From an uncultured Pseudomonadota bacterium (GTDB lineage Bacteria; Myxococcota_A; Bradymonadia; Bradymonadales; GCA-2716585): DNA of 47,325 nucleotides. Shown piece by piece: positions 18,486 through 26,174 of this stretch. The stretch spans positions 1 through 47,325 of the forward strand of contig CAKZKQ010000015.1 of assembly GCA_937123825.1 (NCBI GenBank), given 5' to 3'. Below the pieces are notes generated by a model. The model did no database searches and was not told the origin of the DNA. It saw only the letters and a program-made list of their open reading frames with translations. The stretch's first letter is position 1, and each line of letters begins with the position of its first letter. The position numbers and the translations under genes are program-made.

Positions 18486-20728
18486 CAGTACTGCCTGTCG
18501 AGCACAAACCACCCAAAGGCCCGCAACTTGACCTTGGACTGGGAAGGCTCAATGAGCGGGTCAAGCTGCGCCCAGGCGTCCTCGACCATCTGCCTGGCCA
18601 ACGCCGCCGAAGCGTCCAGCGCCCCGCAATTGTCGATCATCGCCAACATCTCGGCCAACACGTCGGGCGTCTGCGGCGCCGCCTTCAGGTTGGACCACAA
18701 CCACTGGCGCTGCTCGGCGTCCAAACGCCCCAGCGCCACCGCCACCGGATGCGTCACCTTGCCGTGCAACAAGTCCTCACCGCGCGTCTTCAAATCGCGC
18801 TCAAAGCCGCGCAGGTTCAATACGTCGTCGACCACCTGGAAGGCCAACCCAAGCTGCTCCAGGTACGCACCCACAGCATGGATCTGCTCGGGGGTCGCCC
18901 CGCCGAGCACAGCTCCAATCCGCCCCACAGAGCCCACCGGCGCCGCCGACTTCAGCCGGTGAATGGCCAGAATCCGCTCCTGAAGCACCTCGACCTGACC
19001 AGTCTCCGCCACCTCTTCCATCATGTGGCTCAGGCCATCGAGATCGAGCGCCTGACCAATGTGACCGGCACGCAGCGCTTCAAAATAGTACTGGTAGATG
19101 CTCAGACGCTGTGACTCGGTCAACGGCACATCGTAATCGAGCAACTGCCCCAGGAAATACGCCAAACACCCCGAGTTGATCGAGATCGCCTCGCCGTAAA
19201 TCGTATGGCACGCAGGCCCACCGCGGCGGACCTCAGAGCCGTCCTGAACGTCGTCCACCAGGAGCGAGCCGGTGTGCAGCAGCTCTGGCACCGCCAACCA
19301 GTCCATAAAGGGCTGCGCGTCGCCGCCCACCACCGAGCAACACGCCAGCAACCCATAAGAGCGCCACGCCTTGCCGCCGCGATCCACCAGATCACGAATC
19401 GGCCTCAGCGCCGTGGCCGCCATCTGTTGCAAGTCCACGCCCTGCAAAAAGCGCGCGCTGCCCGTGCCACCAAAGATGATCCGCTCGGCCTGCTCCGCAG
19501 TCGGCTCCACCGGCACCAATTCACCAATGGCGCGCCGCGTCTGGGCACCGACCGCGTCAAAGAAGTCGCGCAGCTTCTTGACCGGATCCGGCCCGCGCCG
19601 CTCCACCAAACCGCGGCCCGTCACTTCCACGCCGCCCAGCGTCCCCTGGACATCCACGCGCCCCTCCCAGAACCCCGGACGGCTCAGGAGCGTCACAAAC
19701 TCCTGACTCTCAAAGGGCGGATCCACCAACACATCCACACCCGCCTCTTCACACACCAGACGCCAACGCACCGGGTAGGTGTTGAAGGTGTAGGCGCTGG
19801 TCCAATCTCCCCGGGCCTGAAACTCAAAGTCCTGGTACGCGGTGCGCTTGCCGTCGGGCGAAATCAGGATCAACCAGTGGCCGCGCGTGTCGTTTTCATC
19901 CTCGGTGAAGAGGTCGTAGGCGGACAACTCCGAGCCGTCGCTGAGCTGCGCCGACAACCAGTTCCACCCCACCCACGGGGCGCTGTCCTCGTCCTCTCCC
20001 TCGCGCTCACCGGCCAACTCGCGGCCAAACTCGTGGTCATACCAACCGCTGCCCGACGAAATCTCCAGACGCTGGCCGTCCACCACCACATGCCCCGTCA
20101 CCTCACACCGAGGGCAGAAGTAGTAGAACATCTCCTCACCCTCGACCCCGCGAACAACCCCGTTGTCACCGTGACGAACGACGTCCTTCTTGAGCTCAAA
20201 GACCACCTCGGCGCCTGTGCCCAACTCCTGGCTCTCCAGCAAAAGGCTGTAGCGGTTGGGGCCAAGCTTCACAAAGCGCTGCCCCCCAAAGTCCAACTCC
20301 AGGCGATCCAGGGCCACAAAGCCGTGCTCTTTGAGCGCGCGGTCGGGCAACGGCACCAAATCCGCCTCAAAAACCTCTCGCATCGCCCGGCGCAAGAGCG
20401 CGTCGCGGACCTCTCCAGGACGATCCAGACGGTCGAGCGCGTGGCGCGGTGTGCACGGGTCCAGCAAGCTCACCGGGTGGTAGCGCTTGTTGTCCAAATC
20501 AACCAATGCCCACGTCACCGAGTGCGCGTGGGTCTGGCCGCTGGGGTCGTCGTCTTCGAGCTTGTAACGGAAGAACGACGCAAAAAGAGAAAACTGACGC
20601 CCACCGGCCTCCACATGCCCATTGAGGTACCACCACTCCAAAGCAGAGGAGTCGTGGGGGAGGTCGTGGACGGAAAGATCTATCGGGCCTGAAGGCTCAG
20701 GCCAGTCACTGGCGTATTTCATGGACAT
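18485..20728 (-). CDS. Fusion of CrtC/AttH-type lipocalin domain and geranylgeranyl-diphosphate-type synthase
   Basis: 747 aa in one uninterrupted frame. Residues about 22-375 match the hydroxyneurosporene-synthase/AttH double-lipocalin family: ALEWWYLNGHVE, FSLFASFFRY, GSGWYDHEFG, VGWNWLSAQLSDGSEL and PGFWEGRVDV. These proteins hydrate carotenoid ends or act in terpenoid and polyketide tailoring. Residues about 440-700 are a trans-isoprenyl diphosphate synthase: GGKAWRSY, first Asp-rich motif DDVQDGSEVRRG (492-501), GQALDLDGL, second motif DDVLN (634-638), then DLLHGKVTHPVA. The residues before the first motif (HTGSLLVDD) are small, which favours C20 or longer products. HTIYGEAISINSGCLAYFLG resembles eukaryotic type III GGPP synthases. 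There is no signal peptide. It lies 11 bp after fcl and overlaps the glycosyltransferase by one base. Functional coupling of the two halves is inference. Confidence 0.9.
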   Translation of the reverse strand: MSMKYASDWPEPSGPIDLSVHDLPHDSSALEWWYLNGHVEAGGRQFSLFASFFRYKLEDDDPSGQTHAHSVTWALVDLDNKRYHPVSLLDPCTPRHALDRLDRPGEVRDALLRRAMREVFEADLVPLPDRALKEHGFVALDRLELDFGGQRFVKLGPNRYSLLLESQELGTGAEVVFELKKDVVRHGDNGVVRGVEGEEMFYYFCPRCEVTGHVVVDGQRLEISSGSGWYDHEFGRELAGEREGEDEDSAPWVGWNWLSAQLSDGSELSAYDLFTEDENDTRGHWLILISPDGKRTAYQDFEFQARGDWTSAYTFNTYPVRWRLVCEEAGVDVLVDPPFESQEFVTLLSRPGFWEGRVDVQGTLGGVEVTGRGLVERRGPDPVKKLRDFFDAVGAQTRRAIGELVPVEPTAEQAERIIFGGTGSARFLQGVDLQQMAATALRPIRDLVDRGGKAWRSYGLLACCSVVGGDAQPFMDWLAVPELLHTGSLLVDDVQDGSEVRRGGPACHTIYGEAISINSGCLAYFLGQLLDYDVPLTESQRLSIYQYYFEALRAGHIGQALDLDGLSHMMEEVAETGQVEVLQERILAIHRLKSAAPVGSVGRIGAVLGGATPEQIHAVGAYLEQLGLAFQVVDDVLNLRGFERDLKTRGEDLLHGKVTHPVAVALGRLDAEQRQWLWSNLKAAPQTPDVLAEMLAMIDNCGALDASAALARQMVEDAWAQLDPLIEPSQSKVKLRAFGWFVLDRQY

Positions 20729-20739
20729 TCGCAGTGTGG

Positions 20740-21696
20740 TCAGAGGCCGCGTGCGGCGCTCCGGTGTTCAAGAAACCACTGATAAGTTTGGGCGATACCT
20801 TCTTGGAGGCCGATCGACGCAGACCACCCCAGTTGCTGGAGTTGAGTGCAGTCGAGCAGCTTGCGCGGCGTTCCGTCGGGCTTTGAAGTGTCAAAAACCA
20901 GCTCGCCTTCAAAGCCCACGACCCCCTTGATGGTCAGAGCGAGCTGATGGATGGAGATGTCCTCCCCGACGCCAATGTTGATCAACTCACGCTGGTCCGT
21001 GTCGCTCAACACAAAGACACAGGCGCGCGCCAGATCATCGACGTGCAGAAATTCGCGCCGTGGCGACCCCGTCCCCCAAAGCGTCACGTGCGACGCCCCG
21101 TCACGACGGGCCTGGTGCATCTTGCGGATCAAGGCCGGCAAGACGTGGCTCGTCTCAAGGTCAAAGTTGTCACCAGGGCCATAAAGGTTGGTCGGCATGA
21201 CCGGCACATAGCGCAGACCGTGCTGGGCGTTGTACGCAAGGCACTGCTGCACACCGGCGATCTTGGCCACCGCGTAGGGCGCGTTGGTCGGCTCCAGCGG
21301 ACCGGTCAAAAGGTGCGCCTCGCGCATCGGCTGGGGACAAAGCCGGGGATAAATGCAGCTCGACCCCAAAAAGAGCAGCAGCTCCACACCGTGGCGTCTG
21401 GCCGCATCCAAAACCACGGACTGGATCAAGAGGTTGTCGCCGATAAAGTCCGCCGGCGCGGTGGCGTTGGCCATGATGCCGCCCACCTTGGCCGCCGCCA
21501 GCAAGACCACGTCGATGCGCTCGCTCTCAAAGAGCGCCTCGACCTGATCCTGACGGCGAAGATCCAACTGTGCGCGCGAGCGCAAGACCAAATCCTCGCG
21601 CCGATGGCCACGGCGCAGCAACTCGCGCACCAGCGCGCTGCCCACCAGACCGTTGTGGCCCGCCACAAACACCTTCTGCCCTGGCTCAAGCCTCAT
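20740..21696 (-). CDS. fcl: GDP-L-fucose synthase
   Basis: 318 aa, standard family length. Epimerase/reductase that converts GDP-4-keto-6-deoxy-D-mannose to GDP-L-fucose with NADPH in the cytosol. The Rossmann motif [17 protein letters not shown] starts at about residue 10. The active-site signature is complete: Ser in [10 protein letters not shown] and YAVAK (Tyr and Lys). Other family marks are [26 protein letters not shown] and [11 protein letters not shown]. The start codon overlaps the gmd stop by four bases and has a good AAGGAG site. The gmd-fcl pair supplies GDP-fucose. Its place inside an isoprenoid operon rather than a capsule or O-antigen cluster is unusual. Confidence 0.96.
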   Translation of the reverse strand: MRLEPGQKVFVAGHNGLVGSALVRELLRRGHRREDLVLRSRAQLDLRRQDQVEALFESERIDVVLLAAAKVGGIMANATAPADFIGDNLLIQSVVLDAARRHGVELLLFLGSSCIYPRLCPQPMREAHLLTGPLEPTNAPYAVAKIAGVQQCLAYNAQHGLRYVPVMPTNLYGPGDNFDLETSHVLPALIRKMHQARRDGASHVTLWGTGSPRREFLHVDDLARACVFVLSDTDQRELINIGVGEDISIHQLALTIKGVVGFEGELVFDTSKPDGTPRKLLDCTQLQQLGWSASIGLQEGIAQTYQWFLEHRSAARGL

Positions 21697-22772
21697 GCGT
21701 CAAGCTCCTTGTGGCGCCGCTCCTTGATGGCCAACCCGTGGTCGTGGCGCGCCATGATGCCCACCAACTCCCCAAAGGTGACCTGCGGAGCCCACCCCAG
21801 CGCCTCGCGAGCCCGCGACGCGTCGCCCAACAACCAATCCACCTCGGTGGGGCGATAGTAATTGGGGTCAATGGCCACAAGCACGCGCCCGGTCGAGGCA
21901 CAAACGCCCTGCTCACCAGGGCCCTCTCCCTTCCAGACCAGCTCCAGCCCCACGTGCTCAAAAGCCAGCGTGGTGAAGTCGCGCACGGAGTGGGTCTGAC
22001 CGGTGGCGATGACAAAATCCCTGGGAACGTCCTGCTGGAGCATGAGCCACATGGCCTCGACATACTCCGGGGCGTAACCCCAGTCGCGACGGGCGTCGAG
22101 GTTGCCCAGATAGAGACAATCCTGAAGCCCCTCACGGATCCGACCCGCCGCGCGGGTGATCTTGCGGGTCACAAAGGTCTCGCCGCGCCGAGGGCTCTCG
22201 TGGTTGAAGAGGATGCCGTTGCAGGCAAAGAGGCTGTAGGCCTTGCGGTAGTTGTCCACGATCCAATGGGCGTAGAGCTTGGCGGCGGCGTAGGGGCTGC
22301 GCGGACGCAGTGGCGTGTCCTCGTTCTGCGCCTGACGACCCTGCCCCCCAAACAACTCGCTGGTCGAGGCCTGATAAATCCTGGCCTTCGGCGCCACCGA
22401 ACGCACCGCCTCCAACAACCTCAACACCCCCAGCGCATCCACCTGGGCGGTGTACTCGGGCATCTCAAACGAGACCTTGACGTGGCTCTGAGCCGCCAGG
22501 TTGTAGATCTCGTCGGGCTGAATCCGGGCGATCAACGCCGTCAGGCTGGAACCGTCGGTCATGTCACCGTAATGGAGGATCAGGCGTCGTGCCGGGGCGT
22601 GGGGATCCTGGTAGAGGTGGTCAATCCGCTCAGTCCCAAAGGTGCTGGCCCGACGCACCACCCCGTGCACGGTGTAGCCCTTTTCCAAGAGCAACTCGGC
22701 CAGATAAGAGCCGTCCTGCCCCGTAATCCCGGTGATGAGCGCCACACGAGGGCGCTGTGCAGGCTGATTCAT
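21693..22772 (-). CDS. gmd: GDP-mannose 4,6-dehydratase
   Basis: 359 aa, normal length. Converts GDP-D-mannose to GDP-4-keto-6-deoxy-D-mannose using bound NADP(H). The N-terminus has the family's [19 protein letters not shown] and [17 protein letters not shown]. The catalytic region has [10 protein letters not shown] and [13 protein letters not shown] with Tyr-x3-Lys. [20 protein letters not shown] and [17 protein letters not shown] are the usual nucleotide-sugar binding stretches. It overlaps the P450 stop by four bases (ATGA) and has a strong GGAGGTGA site. First half of the GDP-fucose branch in this operon. GDP-mannose must come from elsewhere in the genome. Confidence 0.97.
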   Translation of the reverse strand: MNQPAQRPRVALITGITGQDGSYLAELLLEKGYTVHGVVRRASTFGTERIDHLYQDPHAPARRLILHYGDMTDGSSLTALIARIQPDEIYNLAAQSHVKVSFEMPEYTAQVDALGVLRLLEAVRSVAPKARIYQASTSELFGGQGRQAQNEDTPLRPRSPYAAAKLYAHWIVDNYRKAYSLFACNGILFNHESPRRGETFVTRKITRAAGRIREGLQDCLYLGNLDARRDWGYAPEYVEAMWLMLQQDVPRDFVIATGQTHSVRDFTTLAFEHVGLELVWKGEGPGEQGVCASTGRVLVAIDPNYYRPTEVDWLLGDASRAREALGWAPQVTFGELVGIMARHDHGLAIKERRHKELDA

Positions 22773-24091
22773 GCCCTCACCTCCCGACGGCGGACCCGAA
22801 ACGGGATGGCGTCCTTGATCCGGGGGATCATGTAGGGCTCCTGGGCGTAGGCCTCGTGCCGAATGTTCAACTCAAAGCCGCGCAAGAGCGCGCTGAGCAC
22901 CACCATGAACTCCATCTCGGCCAAAACGCGCCCGATGCACTTGCGCCGACCATAGAGGAACGGCACGTAGTGACCGTCAGTGCGGCGAGTCTGCTCGGGA
23001 TCGAGCCAGCGCTCCGGGTTGAAGTCGAAGGGGTCTTTCCAAAAGCCTTCGTCGTGGTGCAAAGCGTGCAGGAGGATCAGGATCTGTGCGCCCTTTTCGA
23101 GCGTCTCCCCGCTTTCAAGCTCAATGGGCTCTTCGACTTGACGCGCCACCGAGAGTGACACCGGGTAGCGCCGCAGCGTCTCGCGCATGAAGGCGTCCAT
23201 CAGCGGCATGCGCTCAAAATCGGCGCGCTCGGGGTGCGGGCGGTCCTGAAGGACCTCATCAAGCTCCGCGCGCAGCCGCTCGACCCACTGGGGGCGTTGC
23301 CACAGCTCGTGCAGGGCGCTGGTGAGGATGTAATCGATGGCGTTGTAAGCCCCGTAGAGGTGGTTGACCTCGCAGGTCTGCTCTTGGAGACTCAACTTGG
23401 TGTCGGCCAAACGCCGCAACCACCCGTCGGGCTCTATGCCATCGGTCTTGGCCAACGCCTGAAGCTGCGCCTGGAGCCCTTTGGACTGCTGTTTGAGCCC
23501 GCGCCAATTCATCCACACCCTGGGCGCACGGGCCAACAACCCCAACGTCAGCCCAAAGCTGTCGATCCGACACTCCGGACGCATCATCTGGCACTTGTAA
23601 TCGTAAAGCACCTGCCCCAGCGCAGCAGCCTGCGGCAAATCCGGGTCGATGCCGTACCCAAGGCGCATCGACAAGCGCAGCCCCAGCTTCATGACGTGGG
23701 CAAAAAGGTCCGGCCCCACCCCATCATGCTCACGGCACAGGCCCTCAAAGCTGGCGGTGACTTCCTCGTGCACAAAACCGATGAACGGATCCACATGCGC
23801 CTTGTTAAAACTCGGCATCAAGGCCTTCAAGCGCGCTCGCCAGGCCTCGCCGTCCTTAAACAAAATCCCATCGGTGCCGGGGATCTTGCCAAAGAGCCGG
23901 TAAACGGTCGGTCGATGCTCGGTCTGGGCAGGCTCACTCAGGAGTTTGTGCACCAGAACCGGATCGGCGGTCACCACCGACCCCTGAAAGCTCCACGTGT
24001 GCCCAAACTGGCGCACCATCATCGCCCAACCGCGCTCGCCGTGCTCCTGCAAGAGCTTCTGGGCCTGCTTGACCCCTGGACCCTGCTTCAT
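22769..24091 (-). CDS. Cytochrome P450 with non-canonical I-helix
   Basis: 440 aa, soluble bacterial type without an N-terminal anchor. The start at the ATG overlapping the kinase-like gene's stop (ATGA) is chosen over longer in-frame options. The heme-thiolate motif is [10 protein letters not shown] with Cys385. The K-helix ExxR is ETLRR (304-307), followed by FNPERW in the meander. In the I-helix, where most P450s have an A/G-G-x-D/E-T-T/S oxygen-activation motif, this protein reads [10 protein letters not shown] (247-256), so the acid-alcohol pair appears to be replaced. That pattern occurs in peroxygenases and some non-hydroxylating P450s. Predicted to act on the isoprenoid or lipid intermediate made by the operon. 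Redox partners are not encoded in the window. Confidence 0.93.
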   Translation of the reverse strand: MKQGPGVKQAQKLLQEHGERGWAMMVRQFGHTWSFQGSVVTADPVLVHKLLSEPAQTEHRPTVYRLFGKIPGTDGILFKDGEAWRARLKALMPSFNKAHVDPFIGFVHEEVTASFEGLCREHDGVGPDLFAHVMKLGLRLSMRLGYGIDPDLPQAAALGQVLYDYKCQMMRPECRIDSFGLTLGLLARAPRVWMNWRGLKQQSKGLQAQLQALAKTDGIEPDGWLRRLADTKLSLQEQTCEVNHLYGAYNAIDYILTSALHELWQRPQWVERLRAELDEVLQDRPHPERADFERMPLMDAFMRETLRRYPVSLSVARQVEEPIELESGETLEKGAQILILLHALHHDEGFWKDPFDFNPERWLDPEQTRRTDGHYVPFLYGRRKCIGRVLAEMEFMVVLSALLRGFELNIRHEAYAQEPYMIPRIKDAIPFRVRRREVRA

Positions 24092-25416
24092 TTTGCCCCC
24101 ATCGCCTCGGCGATTTCCTCTTCGTGGCGAAACTCCAGCACAAAGCGCGATTGCTCGGCCGTCACACCACACTCATTGGCCACCCAGTCGTGGTCGATTT
24201 CGTCGCAATAAGCGCGCAGGCGCTCGCGCCAGGCGTCGGCGATGTGGGCCGACATGGTGGCGTTCTCTTCGTTGACGTTGACCTCGCGGCTGAGCTGCGG
24301 CAGCGCCAGAAGCAAGAGGGTGTAGAGCTGGTTGAGCCGGAAATGCTCGGCAAAATCCTGGGCGCTGTAATCGCTCACGCCGTGGCGCACCAACGCGCGG
24401 TGATAACGCACCAACCAACGCTCCTGGTGTTCGCGCCGCAGCGCCGTGTCCACGCTCAAAGTCAGGAAGAAGGCCAAATCCAAAGCCCCCTGACCCAAAC
24501 GCGACGCCTGCCAATCAATGAAAATAGGCTGCGTATCCTCATCAAAGAGCACGTTGCCCACGCGCAGGTCGCCGTGAAGGAGCGTCAAAGGGTTGCGGCG
24601 CGCCTGACGCCACGTGTGGCGCCAGATGGTGTGAAAAGCCTCGGGAGCCTTGGCCCACACCAACCCGTCCATCACCGCCTCAGGACCCAAGACACGCTGC
24701 GTTTGAGGCCAACTCGCCTTGGCTTCTTCATCGGTCACGCCCCAGAAGTGCGCGTGAAGCTGCGCCATGCCGTCGATCACGGCCTCGACCTGCTCCAAAG
24801 ACGCCCCGACGCCCTCATCAACCTCCTGAACCCCCTGAAACTCTTCAAGGAGCAGACACATCCGGCCTGCAAAGCGCGTCGCACCGGCAAAATAGGCCTT
24901 GGGAACGCGAATGGGGACCAAAGGCGCCAGGTGCTGATAAAAGGCCGCCTCGCGCTCGTTGACCTGCTGCCAGGTGTAGACGATCTCCGAGCGAAAGCCC
25001 GAACCCACCGGCGCAAACTTGGCCAGGGCCCGAACCTGACCCTCCACACCATCGCGGTCCACAAACGACACCATCACGCGGCCCATGGAGGACTTGAGCG
25101 ATTCGGTGGGCTTAAACGGCGCCACATCCACCGACGACACGCTGGCCCCAAACGGGATCAACCCCGCAAGGCGCAGCGCCCCCACCAACCACTCCGATTG
25201 CTGGGTCAAGGTCTGCAAAGTGTGCGGATAAGAAGACGACAGGGGCAGGCGAGACGCACCAACCCCCAACACCACACGGGTCGTGTAAAGCAACCCGTCA
25301 AGCTGACCGTAGAGACGTTCAGCCGACTGGCGCAGACCCGAAACTGACTTCATAAGAGGCTCAACCCAGAAGTAAAACGGTTGCTCTCGAGATTGGGGAG
25401 ATGGACTGTAAGTCAT
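24088..25416 (-). CDS. APH/ecdysteroid-kinase-like phosphotransferase
   Basis: 442 aa, first gene of the six-gene operon. Kinase-like fold of the aminoglycoside phosphotransferase superfamily. The ATP-binding N-lobe includes VRALAKFAPVGSGF and a downstream EREAAFYQHLAPLVP. The catalytic loop is LLHGDLRVGNVLF, and the metal-binding DFG equivalent is IFIDWQASRLGQGALDLAFF. HxDxxxxN and the later Asp are intact. Length and spacing resemble the CHK/ecdysteroid kinase-like group, which phosphorylates hydroxylated steroids and other small alcohols, more than true antibiotic-resistance enzymes. A role in phosphorylating an isoprenoid or hydroxylated intermediate is an inference from the P450 and GGPP-synthase neighbours. 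It ends in an ATGA overlap with the P450. No strong ribosome site is seen at the start. Confidence 0.88.
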   Translation of the reverse strand: MTYSPSPQSREQPFYFWVEPLMKSVSGLRQSAERLYGQLDGLLYTTRVVLGVGASRLPLSSSYPHTLQTLTQQSEWLVGALRLAGLIPFGASVSSVDVAPFKPTESLKSSMGRVMVSFVDRDGVEGQVRALAKFAPVGSGFRSEIVYTWQQVNEREAAFYQHLAPLVPIRVPKAYFAGATRFAGRMCLLLEEFQGVQEVDEGVGASLEQVEAVIDGMAQLHAHFWGVTDEEAKASWPQTQRVLGPEAVMDGLVWAKAPEAFHTIWRHTWRQARRNPLTLLHGDLRVGNVLFDEDTQPIFIDWQASRLGQGALDLAFFLTLSVDTALRREHQERWLVRYHRALVRHGVSDYSAQDFAEHFRLNQLYTLLLLALPQLSREVNVNEENATMSAHIADAWRERLRAYCDEIDHDWVANECGVTAEQSRFVLEFRHEEEIAEAMGAK

Positions 25417-25618
25417 CTTTAATTGCGTCCTAACACCGCCCCAACCCCCCTGTCAAACACTTGTTCGCCACAAAACCCACCCACCAACCCCCCATAACAG
25501 GGCCTCAAACCCTCAACCCCCAAAAATCACACCCGCACTGCACACTTCACAGACATGCTTTAAAATCCACTCTCAAATAAAAACACAACCCCACCACCAC
25601 CCATCATTCAGGGGCTCA

Positions 25619-25719
25619 GGTAGGCGGCAAAGCTCGCCTCCTGAGCGGCCCCCCAAACCAAAAACCAACCCCATTGCCCCCACAAAAGCCAGCAGAGCAG
25701 GCGAGCTTCGCCGCCTACC
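25619..25719. repeat. Inverted repeat, 24-bp arms, 53-bp loop
   Basis: Left arm 25619-25642 and right arm 25696-25719 are inverted copies with two mismatches, built around GTAGGCGGC and AAGCTCGCCT. Could be a remnant mobile element or a long RNA hairpin near the operon's upstream boundary. Confidence 0.65.
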
Positions 25720-26041
25720 CTGCCCCCAACCTCAAGCTGGACATACACGTCTGGGCGCAGGCACCAAGCCCACAAATCCACCAGCCAGACGACCCCACCA
25801 CCCCAAACGAACCACTTTCGTCTAAATGACGACAAACGCCAGGCAACGAGCCATCCCTCGGCCATTCTGGCGGTTCATCAACGCCATGACAGCGTTGCCA
25901 ATGCTCGACGAACCTCCAGTTCGTCTGCGCTTGTCGCCTCGTCCTGACGCCGATGCCCTCGCCAGACTGACCAAGGTTTGTCTCACTGCCTGGCTCCTCC
26001 GGCGAAGCCAAGAACCAAACCCATCACAAATCCCATAAGGG

Positions 26042-26153
26042 AGCGCAGCGACCGAACCAAAAGCCTGCGCAACAGGCGCACCACAAGGAAGCCAAGCGAA
26101 GCGCCGGCGACCGAACCGAAAGCAAGCCAAGCACAGCGCCGGCGCCGCGAACC
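26042..26153. repeat. Degenerate repeat cluster AGCGCcgGCGACCGAACC
   Basis: Three related copies start at 26042, 26100 and 26135. The last two are each preceded by AAGCCAAGC. The cluster lies just behind the gene ending at 26175. It resembles extragenic repeat families or decayed coding DNA. Confidence 0.45.
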
Positions 26154-26174
26154 GCCATCAGCGCAGCTGATGGC
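26154..26174 (-). terminator. Hairpin directly after the stop of the 26175-27392 gene
   Basis: A perfect 9-bp stem GCCATCAGC/GCTGATGGC with a 3-nt loop, beginning on the base next to the TGA. No T-run follows. Likely a 3' end or RNA-stabilising hairpin. Confidence 0.5.

Larger units (their letters stand above)
25417..26174. other. 758-bp gene-free, repeat-rich region upstream of the six-gene operon
   Basis: No convincing gene. The part next to the operon (about 25430-25610) is almost free of G on the plus strand, so the operon's leader would be G/T-rich RNA, with G-tracts at 25476-25493 and 25441-25450. A perfect TTGACA (minus strand, 25456-25451) is present, but any -10 would give an almost leaderless transcript. 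An AT-rich pocket at about 25558-25590 is another promoter candidate. The region also contains an inverted repeat (25619-25719), a degenerate repeat cluster (26042-26153) and a hairpin directly behind the neighbouring gene. Confidence 0.6.

Noticed and set aside
20740..22772. gmd-fcl as part of an O-antigen or capsule locus
   Set aside because: No Wzx, Wzy, Wzz, priming transferase or other sugar-nucleotide genes nearby. Neighbours are isoprenoid and oxidation genes. It cannot be fully excluded that GDP-fucose also serves other pathways.
24088..25416. Aminoglycoside resistance gene
   Set aside because: The fold is shared, but length, motif spacing and operon context fit the EcKL/CHK-like group and a biosynthetic role better.
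25451..25456. Perfect TTGACA as the definite promoter of the six-gene operon
   Set aside because: At 17-18 bp spacing only weak -10 sequences (TTAGGA or TAGGAC) follow, and the start site would lie about four bases from the ATG. Kept only as a possibility in the region entry.
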